NCBI GenBank assembly: GCA_018377235.1
Contig: JAGZZT010000013.1
Location: 62,001-126,000, forward strand
DNA: 64,000 nucleotides
Reading direction: 5' to 3'
DNA from: Clostridium sp.
GTDB lineage: Bacteria; Bacillota; Clostridia; Lachnospirales; Lachnospiraceae
The notes under the pieces are model-generated. The model did no database searches and was not told the origin of the DNA. It saw only the letters and a list, made by a program, of their open reading frames with translations. Shown piece by piece: positions 49,964-58,267 of this stretch; position 1 is the first letter of the stretch; every line of letters begins with the position of its first letter. The translations under genes were made by a program, and so were the position numbers.

Positions 49964-52784
49964 TTATGTCTCTTGATTTATGTCTTTTTCTATTTGTCCT
50001 GTTCCTTTTTCCAGCCGCTCCCCGGAAGCCTTCTCCAGAAGTCTGCCCTCCCGGCGGTCTCTCCGCTCCGAAAGGCGTCTGTGTAAATTCCTGCGTTCCC
50101 TCTTTCTTTTTCTGAAGGCCGCAAAAGCTGCAGCACCCAGGACAGCCGCACAGAGCAGTGAGATGAGTGCTCCCTCCTTCAGGCCCTCCGGCATGTAGGA
50201 AAGCTCTACCACATGGCTTCCTGGATCCATCTCAATACCCAGGAAAGCGCCGAACAGCTTCTGAGGCTGTCTTTCCTGTCCGTCTACCGTCACTGTCCAC
50301 CCTCCGTCATAGGGGATAGACGTAAAGAGTGTCCCCCCTGTACCGGCGTCCACAGTTCCCTTCAGCCTGTCATCTTCCCAGACAGACAGAGCGAACGGAC
50401 TCTCAGCCAGCTTTCTGTATACGTGTTCAAGTCCAGCCTCGTTGTAGCGGTAAAGGCGGATTCCCAGATCTTCGTTTCCTTCCTCATTCTGGAAGGTCAG
50501 AGTCTCTCCGGCCTCCACCATGCCTACCTCAATCAGATAACCACGGTTTATATTGTCAAAGGTATCTTTTTCCTCCCCTTTCTTCAGGGAAACAGATTTT
50601 ACCTGCCTGTTGGAGACAAAAGCGTAGTACTCGCCCGGCTCCTGCGGCGTATAAATCAGGCTGGGACCATTTCCCAGGCCCTCTGTCTCCTCCAGCACAT
50701 CCGGTGCATCAAACAGACTGCAGAGAGAATTCTGAACGTCCGCCGGGTTCGCCATGTTTAGATGCCACTCATTTTTCATGATATCAGGAATCATAAAGCC
50801 AAGCGGAAGGGCATACCGGTTGGCATAAAGGTATGTGCCCTGATAGTCCTGAATATATTCCAGACGGAAAGGCATATTTGACCGCCAGCAGACAGTCCAC
50901 GAAAGGCGTGCTTCCTGTAATGCTGTATGCATTTGTAGAGCCTTCGCAGCCCAGGCTTTTCATAAATTCTGTCACATCAGCGTGAGCCATGGAAGAGAAC
51001 AGGGAAACAGATGGAAAATGCATCCAGGCCCCATCATTTTTCGTCCTCTGATCCGCTTTTTCTATGCGGTAAAAGTCTGTACCGCCTTCCAGACTGTCTG
51101 CCAGCGCCTCGACTCCCTCGTTATCGGCAGTGTAGGCTGTTCGGCTGGTGGTAGTCACACTGGTGCAGGTAGTGTTCACCGCCGCCTCCACGCAGACGGT
51201 AAACAGGGCCAGAAAAGCTGCAAGAGCCGCCCGCTTCCTGCCACTTTCGTTCTCCCCTCTTCTCCTGTACAAAAACATCAGGCCTGTATAAACGGCAAGG
51301 AAGAAAATCGCCCCGTAAAATACCGCAAAATGATAGGCCTCGTCCCCTTCCCTGAATTTCTGAGTCAAAAGCACAAAGGAAACGGCTCCCAAAAAGGCCG
51401 CCGAAATGCTTCTGTCAGAAAACTGTTCCAGGTTCCTATAGGCCTGAAAGCAGGCTGTCAGCATCAAAGCGATATAAATAAAGGATTGTCTGGCCGGCAA
51501 GCTGTTCGGATAGTGAAAGCCATGCCAGATAAAATTCAGCACGTTTACAGAAAAACTGGCCAGGAAAAACAACAGCAGGGAGCAGTAAACAGCCTTCTCC
51601 CGCAGAGAAATATTTCTGCAGACCAGATAAAGCAGAAACAGCATCAGCACCGCCGTTCCGCAGTAAATATTCGGCCAGTGATCCAGGCCAATCTCCACCT
51701 GCACGTTTCCGATATGACGGGCCAGCATATCCACAATAGAGAAATAGCTCTCAACTGTCTGCGGAAAGCTCATCTCCCCGGAAGCTGTGCTCTGAAGAGC
51801 AAAGATCTCCGGCAGCAGCACTGCCGATGCCAGCCCTCCGGCAAGGAGAGAACAGCCTGCAAACAGGCCGATGCATTTGCCCCATCCATCCTTAAAGTGC
51901 TCCCAATCCAGCACGATCAGAGCAGCAAAATAGATCACCATGAAAATGCAGATCATGATGGATATATAATAGTTAGACAGAATGGAAAGTCCCAGAGAGA
52001 CGCAGTAGAGAAGCCCCCTCTTCTCCCTTACCAGCTGTTCCAGTCCTAACAGAATCAAAGGGAACAGGACAATACAGTCCAGCCACATAATGTTCCAGCT
52101 ATAGGCTGCCATATAACCTGACAGCGCGTAAAAAATCCCGAAAAAGCAGGCACCGAAATCTGAGGCACCGCTGCGTTTTCTCAAATACCAGGTAAAGGAA
52201 AGTCCTGCCAGGCCTATTTTCAGCACAATGGAAGCAGTCATGAATTCAATCACGTACCTAGCAGGGCACAAAATCAGAAGCCAGTTGAATGGGCTGGCCA
52301 GATAGTAGGCGTAAAGAGCCGCAAAGTTCACTCCCAGACCGATATCCCAGCTGTACAGAAGGCTTCTCCCTTCAGACAGTTTATGGCGGAACTCTGAAAA
52401 AAACGGCGCGTACTGATGGTACATATCCGTTCTCAAAAAGCTTTCCTCGCCAAAAGGGAAAATTCCTCTCTGGGCAAAAATAATAATCATAATGACAACT
52501 GGCACAAAAAATGCTGCTATATAACCATCCCTGGGCTTTAAAAGGCCTCCTTCCGGCATTTTGTCCCGTTCCTTCGGCATTTTTTCACGAACCAGTCCAG
52601 CTGTTCCTGCCTGCCGTTTCTCACTTGAAGCCTCCATTTCCTCTGCTGCCTCCTCCGGCCTTGTTTTATGACAATTTGCCATCTCCATGTCTCTCTCCTG
52701 CGCTTCCTTTTTTTCCGGGAACATTACCTTTTTTAACGCCTGATCAAACTCCCTTGAAATCCCTGTTATATTGTCTTCTCTCAT
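49964..52784 (-). pseudogene. YfhO-family membrane protein gene, frameshifted
   Basis: Together the two frames cover a protein of about 940 residues, the normal YfhO size. The upstream frame (52784-50784) has an N-terminal cytosolic segment, then about a dozen membrane helices with FLRTDMYHQYAPFFSEFRHK and YSWDIGLGVNFAALYAYYLA. The downstream frame (to 49964) continues the large extracytoplasmic domain and ends with a final helix and basic tail. The switch occurs near 50866-50872, where dropping one base joins LLAVKYAF to RLEYIQDYQGTYLYANRYAL. The same frame otherwise closes 37 residues later with shadow-like sequence. B. subtilis YfhO adds sugars to lipoteichoic acid; the adjacent gtrA fits that role. 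Whether the break is real cannot be told from here. Confidence 0.85.
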
Positions 52785-52814
52785 ACAACCTCCGCGCAGC
52801 CTGCGCCGCGCTTT

Positions 52815-53264
52815 TTACTTTTTCCATTTCTCAGAGGCTGCCTCTCTGCCACGGAAAATGAACAGCTTGCTGAGTATATAATTTAAAACCAGGGACATAG
52901 CGGAAACCGCAATTTTTCCAAACAGGTTGGACCATCCAAGGCCGTTTACCATAAGCTCCATTCCAGCAATGGTCAGAATTCCTGTGAACAGTCTGCAGGC
53001 CACGAAAGAAACCAGCTCGCTGAACAGTTTTGGCAGCTTCAGGGAAGTACTCTGGAATACAAACAGCTTGTTAGTAATAAACGCAAATAAAACAGCAGCC
53101 GCCCAGGACATGGTCTGGGAAAACACTACGGAATACCCCATATTATAGAGGGCAAAATATCCAACCCAGTCTACTGCCGTTGTCAGGACTCCGAAAATAA
53201 AGTAGGATACCGTCTCCCGGTTGACGCATTTTGCTGCCAGCTGATTCCATATTTTTCTAATCAT
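52815..53264 (-). CDS. GtrA family membrane protein
   Basis: The 149-residue protein has four helices in the GtrA pattern: YFIFGVLTTAVDWVGYFALY, WAAAVLFAFITNKLFVFQS, a third with ACRLFTGILTIAGMELMV, and MSLVLNYILSKLFIFRG. GtrA/GtcA proteins are thought to flip undecaprenyl-phosphate-linked sugars. Its neighbour yfhO encodes a candidate acceptor glycosyltransferase, giving two parts of the three-component CsbB-GtcA-YfhO type system; a CsbB-like glycosyltransferase is not in the window. A TACAAT with a weak TTGCTT -35 lies about 70 bp upstream. Confidence 0.92.
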   Translation of the reverse strand: MIRKIWNQLAAKCVNRETVSYFIFGVLTTAVDWVGYFALYNMGYSVVFSQTMSWAAAVLFAFITNKLFVFQSTSLKLPKLFSELVSFVACRLFTGILTIAGMELMVNGLGWSNLFGKIAVSAMSLVLNYILSKLFIFRGREAASEKWKK

Positions 53265-53351
53265 ATAACACTTATTTCCTTAACTCTTTTCTTAATTTGT
53301 TTTTTACTTGCTGTCTCAGCTTTTCTTTTGCTATTGTAATGTGTTTTTCTG

Positions 53352-53397
53352 CAAAAAGCAAGGACGGGAGCCTGCCAATTCACATGTTCCCGCCCTT
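53352..53397 (-). terminator. Intrinsic terminator after the type Ic aminotransferase gene
   Basis: A ten-base-pair stem (53388-53397 with 53360-53369), with one G-U pair in the minus-strand RNA, is followed by GCTTTTTG. It lies 16 bp past the stop. Confidence 0.75.
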
Positions 53398-53412
53398 TTT
53401 ATATTGGAAATC

Positions 53413-54699
53413 TTATTTATCTTCCAGCAGCTTCTTCACGCTGACTAACTTTACGCAGAGGGCAAACAGCTCTGTCGCTGTAATCAGATCCTGAAGCGGC
53501 GGATAGGAAGGAGCAATACGGATATTGCTGTCATGAGGATCCTTTCCGTACGGATAGGTCGCTCCGGCATTTGTCATCACCACGCCAGCCTTCTTGCACT
53601 TGGCTACAATGGCCTTTGCACAGCCTTCCATGGAGTCAAAGCAGATGAAATATCCTCCTCTCGGCTTTGTCCAGGTTCCAATTCCAAGGCCGCTTAATTC
53701 TCTGTCAAGAATCTCCTCAACTGCCTCGAACTTCGGACGGAGAATGTCAGCATGCTTCTTCATATGCTCCACCATTCCATGAATATCCTTGAAGAAACGG
53801 ACATGACGCAGCTGGTTTACCTTATCGTGTCCAATTGTCTGAATTTTCAGCTGTTTCTTAATATCCTCCAGGTTATTATGAGAGGTAGCAAGAGCTGCGA
53901 TACCAGATCCAGGGAAACAGATCTTAGACGTAGACGCAAATTTGTAAACAAGATCTGGATTTCCGGCTCTCTTGCACTCTGCCAGAATCTCTGTCACCTG
54001 ATCCTGCTTGTCCTCGTACAGATGATGGATGCCGTAAGCATTATCCCAGAAAATTCTGAAGTCCTTCGCTGCTGGTCTCAGTCTTGCCAGACGGCGTACT
54101 GTCTGATCAGAATAGGAAATTCCGCTTGGGTTGGAATATTTCGGAACGCACCAGATTCCCTTGATCGCCTCGTCCTCGGCAACCATCTTCTCTACCAGTT
54201 CCATATCCGGGCCTTCGTCGTTCATCGGGATATTGATCATCTCAATATTAAAATATTCTGTAATTGCAAAATGTCTGTCATATCCTGGAACAGGACAGAG
54301 GAACTTTACCTTGTCAAGCTTGCACCAGGGAGTACTTCCCATAATACCGTGTGTCATAGCGCGGGAAATAGTATCATACATTACATTTAAGCTGGAGTTT
54401 CCATAGATAATCAGATTGGCCGCCGGAACCTCAATCATATCTCCAATCAGTTCCTTGGCCTCGCTGATTCCGTCCAGCACGCCGTAATTGCGGCAGTCCG
54501 TCCCGTCCTCGCAGGTAAGATCCGTGGAGCTGTTAAGCACGTCCATCATCTCCATGGAAAGATCTAACTGCTCTGCAGACGGCTTTCCTCTTGACATATC
54601 AAGCTTTAAATCTTTTGCCTGAAACGCACGGTACTGTGCATTCAGCTCGTGGCTGAGCGCAACTAATTCTTCTTTTGTAAGTTCGCTGTAAGGCTTCAT
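53413..54699 (-). CDS. Aspartate aminotransferase-like enzyme, subclass Ic
   Basis: The 428-residue protein is a PLP-dependent fold-type I aminotransferase. It begins KPYSELTKEELVALSHELNA and has LKLDMSRGKPSAEQLDLS, marks of the Ic (PF12897-like) aspartate aminotransferases rather than AspC. The PLP lysine is likely in YKFASTSKICFPGSGIA, the Asp contact in RIFWDNAYGIHHL, and the C-terminal Arg in SNIRIAPSYPP. Aspartate/2-oxoglutarate activity is known for this subclass. It has its own promoter and terminator, so it is monocistronic. Confidence 0.9.
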   Translation of the reverse strand: MKPYSELTKEELVALSHELNAQYRAFQAKDLKLDMSRGKPSAEQLDLSMEMMDVLNSSTDLTCEDGTDCRNYGVLDGISEAKELIGDMIEVPAANLIIYGNSSLNVMYDTISRAMTHGIMGSTPWCKLDKVKFLCPVPGYDRHFAITEYFNIEMINIPMNDEGPDMELVEKMVAEDEAIKGIWCVPKYSNPSGISYSDQTVRRLARLRPAAKDFRIFWDNAYGIHHLYEDKQDQVTEILAECKRAGNPDLVYKFASTSKICFPGSGIAALATSHNNLEDIKKQLKIQTIGHDKVNQLRHVRFFKDIHGMVEHMKKHADILRPKFEAVEEILDRELSGLGIGTWTKPRGGYFICFDSMEGCAKAIVAKCKKAGVVMTNAGATYPYGKDPHDSNIRIAPSYPPLQDLITATELFALCVKLVSVKKLLEDK

Positions 54700-54769
54700 T
54701 CCCTCAAAATCCTCCTTGTTTTCAGGCTTTCCCAGCCATTTATTCTTATAAATGCTCTTTCACTGAATT

Positions 54770-54798
54770 ATCATATCAAAACATGATTTCATTGACAA
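54770..54798 (-). promoter_or_regulatory. Promoter of the type Ic aminotransferase gene
   Basis: On the minus strand TTGTCA (54798-54793) and TATGAT (54775-54770) are 17 bp apart; each matches consensus at five of six. Confidence 0.7.
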
Positions 54799-54837
54799 GA
54801 CATTTTTTGCGCTCTTCCTGCAATTCCCGACAAAAGA

Positions 54838-54866
54838 TTGATTCCTTTAAAAGACAATGGTATAAT
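54838..54866 (+). promoter_or_regulatory. Promoter of mntP
   Basis: TTGATT (54838-54843) and a perfect TATAAT (54861-54866) are 17 bp apart. The leader is about 35 nt, too short for a manganese (yybP-ykoY) riboswitch. Confidence 0.65.
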
Positions 54867-54906
54867 AAGACTCCATGTTTTAATCAATTTCAGGAGGAAA
54901 TTTATC

Positions 54907-55464
54907 ATGTCGCTGACAGAGCTTTTTATTCTCGCCGTGGGAGTGTCCATGGATGCCTTTGCCGTGTCGGTCTGCAAAGGACTGTCCATACAGCGTTTAA
55001 ACTGGCGCCATGCCGTTTTAGTAGGACTTTACTTTGGAGGTTTTCAGGCTGCCATGCCTCTGATGGGATATCTTTTGGGAGCCCGCTTCAAAGACTCCAT
55101 CGCTTCCTTTGATCATTGGATCGCCTTTATTCTTCTGGCAGCTATCGGCTTCAGCATGATTCGAGAGGCCTGTTCCAAGGAGGAGGAAGAGCTGGATGGC
55201 TCTCTGGGATTTAAAACCATGAGTATCCTGGCCCTGGCTACCAGCATCGATGCCCTGGCTGTGGGAGTCACGCTGTCTTTTTTAAATGTTGAAATTGTTC
55301 CTGCTGTCTCCTTTATTGGAATTATTACATTTCTTCTGTCTGCAGCCGGCGTCAGAATCGGCCATGTATTCGGAACCCGCTATAAATCCAAGGCAGAGCT
55401 TGGCGGCGGCGCCATTCTGATTCTTATTGGGCTTAAAATCCTGATTGAACACCTATTTTTTTAA
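54907..55464 (+). CDS. mntP: Manganese efflux pump MntP
   Basis: MntP exports Mn2+. The 185-residue protein has six helices in two repeats. The Asp-bearing motifs VGVSMDAFAVSVCKGL (first helix) and LALATSIDALAVGVTLSF (fourth helix) are the conserved MntP pair. Residues SFLLGARFKD-type loops and C-terminal GAILILIGLKILIEHL complete the fold. I start at the ATG with AGGAGGA eight bases upstream; the longer frame would begin inside the promoter. It is one of three plus-strand genes here. Confidence 0.93.
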   Translation: MSLTELFILAVGVSMDAFAVSVCKGLSIQRLNWRHAVLVGLYFGGFQAAMPLMGYLLGARFKDSIASFDHWIAFILLAAIGFSMIREACSKEEEELDGSLGFKTMSILALATSIDALAVGVTLSFLNVEIVPAVSFIGIITFLLSAAGVRIGHVFGTRYKSKAELGGGAILILIGLKILIEHLFF

Positions 55465-55470
55465 ATCCGC

Positions 55471-55510
55471 TCCAGCTGGCAGGAAATTATTTTCCTGCTG
55501 GTTTCAGCGG
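55471..55510. terminator. Convergent hairpin between mntP and the GGDEF gene
   Basis: A perfect eight-base-pair stem (55479-55486 with 55491-55498) lies where the two genes converge, and partial outer pairing can extend it. U-runs are poor, so this is tentative. Confidence 0.4.
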
Positions 55511-56494
55511 ATAAGTATGATGAAGGATCAGCTCATCCTCCATCTTATTTTCCCTGTAAAATGCCTGGCAGATACGGTTGGCAATCATCTCCACATTCTC
55601 CTCCGTTGTGTCAGACAACATGACCAGAAACTGGCAGCTGCTGTACTGAGCGTAAAGATCTCCCATACGCAGATTATTCTGAATCGCCTGTCCCAGCTGT
55701 TCCAGCTGGTAATCACGCTGTTCCAAAGTCGGAAATTCATTAGCCATATCTGTGAGAGTAAATAAAATCAGAAAAGCTCCCATATCCTTTCGCGTCATTT
55801 TTCTCTCTACAAAACGATAAATACTTTTAAATGTCTCATAATCCTGGCAGTACGCTCCTGGAAGTGGATCTTCCTCCCGCATTTCCTTAGCCAGGATTTT
55901 CATATCAATCAGGATTTCATCGCCGTTTACGTCAGCTACAGCCTCTCTCTCCAGTCCTTCCCCTCTTCGGCTTCTCTTTTCCTTTACAATCCTCTGATCC
56001 ACCAGATCAAACAGATCCTTATACCCAAATCCCGGATGGAAGCTTCCTCCGCAGATCGTCATGGAAAGTCTGAGTATCACTGTACTGCTCACCTCGACTC
56101 TCACGAATCTCTCACGAATCTGTCTGCACCGTCTCTGGATTTCTTCCTCTTCCAGAGTCTGAGGCATGAAAATTACAAACTCATCGCCTCCGCATCTGCC
56201 GATCAGACAGCCGGAAGGGAACATTTTTGTCAGCACAGACGCAATATTCTGGAGCAGCTGATCTCCGATAATATGGCCGTAAGTATCATTAATCTTCTTA
56301 AACTGGTCAATATCCATAAGAATCATAGATCCTGCTCTGTTTCGCTTCAGATATTCTCCTACTTTCTCTTCCATGGCTCTGCTGTTATAAAGCCCTGTCA
56401 ACCAGTCCTCCTCCGCCATTTTCTGATAAGCGGCAATGGCCTGTTCCAGCTGCTTTCGTGTTTTATCTTTTCCTGCTGTTGCTCTCTTTCTCAT
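55487..56494 (-). CDS. Diguanylate cyclase with tandem GGDEF domains (second degenerate)
   Basis: The 335-residue protein makes c-di-GMP if active. After a 30-residue basic helical start comes a full GGDEF domain with DWLTGLYNSRAMEEKV, MILMDIDQFKKINDTYGH and the catalytic GGDEF at 102-106 (IGRCGGDEFVIF). No RxxD inhibitory site lies five residues before it. From about residue 215 a second domain follows the same pattern (MGAFLILFTL..., then RMGDLYAQYSSCQFLVML), but the GGDEF position is SSCQF, so it is catalytically dead and perhaps regulatory. There is no membrane or sensor domain. A candidate promoter (TTGAAC/TACTGT, 17 bp) lies at 56531-56559. Confidence 0.88.
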   Translation of the reverse strand: MRKRATAGKDKTRKQLEQAIAAYQKMAEEDWLTGLYNSRAMEEKVGEYLKRNRAGSMILMDIDQFKKINDTYGHIIGDQLLQNIASVLTKMFPSGCLIGRCGGDEFVIFMPQTLEEEEIQRRCRQIRERFVRVEVSSTVILRLSMTICGGSFHPGFGYKDLFDLVDQRIVKEKRSRRGEGLEREAVADVNGDEILIDMKILAKEMREEDPLPGAYCQDYETFKSIYRFVERKMTRKDMGAFLILFTLTDMANEFPTLEQRDYQLEQLGQAIQNNLRMGDLYAQYSSCQFLVMLSDTTEENVEMIANRICQAFYRENKMEDELILHHTYPLKPAGK

Positions 56495-56570
56495 TCCCTG
56501 TCCCCTCTTTCATTCCGTTATGTTTTTTTTACAGTATCACAGGGAACTCAAAAGTTCAATCCTTGTACAG

Positions 56571-56610
56571 AAAATAAGACAGAAAAGTCATATTTGACTA
56601 TTCTGTCTTA
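56571..56610 (-). terminator. Intrinsic terminator after tyrS
   Basis: A long hairpin pairs 56601-56610 with 56575-56584 and has an inner AGTCA/TGACT stem. On the minus strand ATTTTCTG follows. Confidence 0.65.
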
Positions 56611-56640
56611 TCTCCTTCACCGTTTTCTGTTTTTCTTTCC

Positions 56641-57864
56641 CTACTTCAGCACAACTTTCTTGAAGTTTTTCTTACCGCGTTTTACCACAATTCCATCGCC
56701 TGCAAACTGTTCTTTTGTGAAGGATGCCTTGATATCCTTTACCTGAACGCCATCTACGGCAACGCCGCCCTGCTCTACATTTCTTCTGGCCTCAGAACGG
56801 GAGGGAGCCAGTCCTGACTTCTGGAGAACAGAGAGAATATCAATAGCGCCGTCTGCAAAGTCCTCCTCAGAAAGTTCTGCCGTAGGCATATTCGCTGCAT
56901 TTCCGCTGCTGAACAGAGCCTTGGAAGCGTCCTTTGCCTTCTGAGCTTCCTCCTCACCGTGAACAAGAGCAGTCAGCTCATATGCCAGGATCTCCTTTGC
57001 CTCATTTAACTGGCTTCCCTCCCACTTGTCCATCTCATCAATCTGCTCCAAAGGCAGGAAGGTAAGCATACGCAGGCATTTTAACACATCGGCATCCGCT
57101 ACGTTTCTCCAATACTGGTAGAACTCAAACGGAGAAGTTTTGTTCGGATCCAGCCATACGGCGCCGGACTGTGTCTTACCCATCTTTTTGCCCTCAGAGT
57201 TTAACAGAAGAGTAATTGTCATAGCATGGGCATCCTTGCCAAGCTTTCTTCTGATAAGCTCTGTTCCGCCTAACATATTGCTCCACTGATCGTCTCCGCC
57301 GAACTGCATATTGCAGCCATACTTCTGGAACAGCATATAGAAATCATAACTCTGCATGATCATGTAGTTAAACTCTAAGAAACTTAATCCCTTCTCCATT
57401 CTCTGCTTGTAGCACTCAGCTGTCAGCATGCGGTTTACGGAAAAGTGAGGTCCTACCTCTCTTAAAAGCTCTACATAGTTCAATCCCAGCAGCCAGTCTG
57501 CATTGTTTACCATCAGAGCCTTTCCGTCAGAAAAGTCAATAAAACGGCTCATCTGCTTTTTAAAGCAGTCACAGTTATGCTGAATCATCTCCGGAGTCAT
57601 CATGGATCTCATGTCCGTCCTTCCAGATGGATCGCCGATATATCCTGTTCCTCCTCCAATCAGGGCAATTGGCTTATTTCCTGCCATCTGAAGTCTCTTC
57701 ATCAAGCACAGAGCCATGAAATGGCCTACATGAAGGCTGTCAGCCGTTGGGTCGAAGCCAATATAAAAGGTAGCCTTTCCCTCATTCACCATTTTTTTAA
57801 TTTCTTCCTCATTTGTCACCTGGGCAATCAGGCCGCGGGCAACCAGTTCTTCATAAATCTGCAT
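56641..57864 (-). CDS. tyrS: Tyrosyl-tRNA synthetase
   Basis: TyrRS charges tRNA-Tyr. The 407-residue class I enzyme has the HIGH-like motif ADSLHVGHFMALC, the tyrosine-binding YMIMQSYDFYML, the conserved GGDDQWSNML, and the KMSKS variant KKMGKTQ. A C-terminal S4 domain ends the protein (GLAPSRSEARRNVEQGGV). The start at 57864 has AGGAG six bases upstream; the longer frame would begin inside the T-box terminator. It is preceded by a T-box leader with tyrosine specifier, so it is induced when tRNA-Tyr is uncharged. Confidence 0.97.
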   Translation of the reverse strand: MQIYEELVARGLIAQVTNEEEIKKMVNEGKATFYIGFDPTADSLHVGHFMALCLMKRLQMAGNKPIALIGGGTGYIGDPSGRTDMRSMMTPEMIQHNCDCFKKQMSRFIDFSDGKALMVNNADWLLGLNYVELLREVGPHFSVNRMLTAECYKQRMEKGLSFLEFNYMIMQSYDFYMLFQKYGCNMQFGGDDQWSNMLGGTELIRRKLGKDAHAMTITLLLNSEGKKMGKTQSGAVWLDPNKTSPFEFYQYWRNVADADVLKCLRMLTFLPLEQIDEMDKWEGSQLNEAKEILAYELTALVHGEEEAQKAKDASKALFSSGNAANMPTAELSEEDFADGAIDILSVLQKSGLAPSRSEARRNVEQGGVAVDGVQVKDIKASFTKEQFAGDGIVVKRGKKNFKKVVLK

Positions 57865-57886
57865 ATTTTTCTCCTTTTCCTGTGAA

Positions 57887-57932
57887 ATAAAAAACTCCAT
57901 CCTATGAATCATCAGATCCAAAGGACGGAGTT
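57887..57932 (-). terminator. T-box terminator of tyrS
   Basis: An eleven-base-pair stem with one G-U pair is followed by TTTTTTATTT, mutually exclusive with the T-box antiterminator. Confidence 0.8.
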
Positions 57933-58214
57933 ATAGTTCCGTGGTACCACCTTAGTTTAAAAAGACGCTTGCGCCTCTCTTCCTCAACGAGTACAGTCTC
58001 CTATACTCCTGCCGCTGTAACGTGCGGCAATCCCGCTGCAGCCTACACAGACAATCTTCTTTCTTCAGAATCATTCAGAAGCTTCTCCTTCGGTGCAGGG
58101 CTCCGAGATGTATTCGCAGATTCTTCCTCCAGGCGCCTCTCACCATCCGGCTGCTCTCTGTCTGGGGTATAAAACAGCTACTTCTTCCCGTCACTGCCTT
58201 CTATCAAATTTTAC
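57887..58214 (-). ncRNA. T-box leader (tyrosine-specific) of tyrS
   Basis: The T-box sequence AAGGTGGTACCACGG lies at 57953-57939 on the minus strand. A terminator stem (57922-57932 with 57893-57903) and T-rich run (57894-57887) follow. The stem I region, about 58180-58100, carries an AGTA segment near its 5' side and, on its 3' side, GAATACATC with UAC at 58112-58110. UAC is a Tyr codon and matches the gene. Uncharged tRNA-Tyr would stabilise the antiterminator and permit tyrS transcription. The fold was not computed. Confidence 0.88.
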
Positions 58215-58220
58215 TCCCTC

Positions 58221-58249
58221 ATTGTACGTGGTTTCTACGGGAAAGTCAA
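58221..58249 (-). promoter_or_regulatory. Promoter of the tyrS T-box transcript
   Basis: On the minus strand TTGACT (58249-58244) and TACAAT (58226-58221) are 17 bp apart, just past the stop of the YfcC-type carrier gene. Confidence 0.75.
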
Positions 58250-58267
58250 GCCTGCAAATCAGGAATT

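Noticed and set aside
50860..50880. Programmed ribosomal frameshift in the yfhO-like gene
   Set aside because: There is no slippery heptamer or clear downstream structure at the join. A mutation or sequencing error is simpler.
54838..54906. Manganese (yybP-ykoY) riboswitch before mntP
   Set aside because: The promoter leaves only about 35 nt of leader, too little for the fold.
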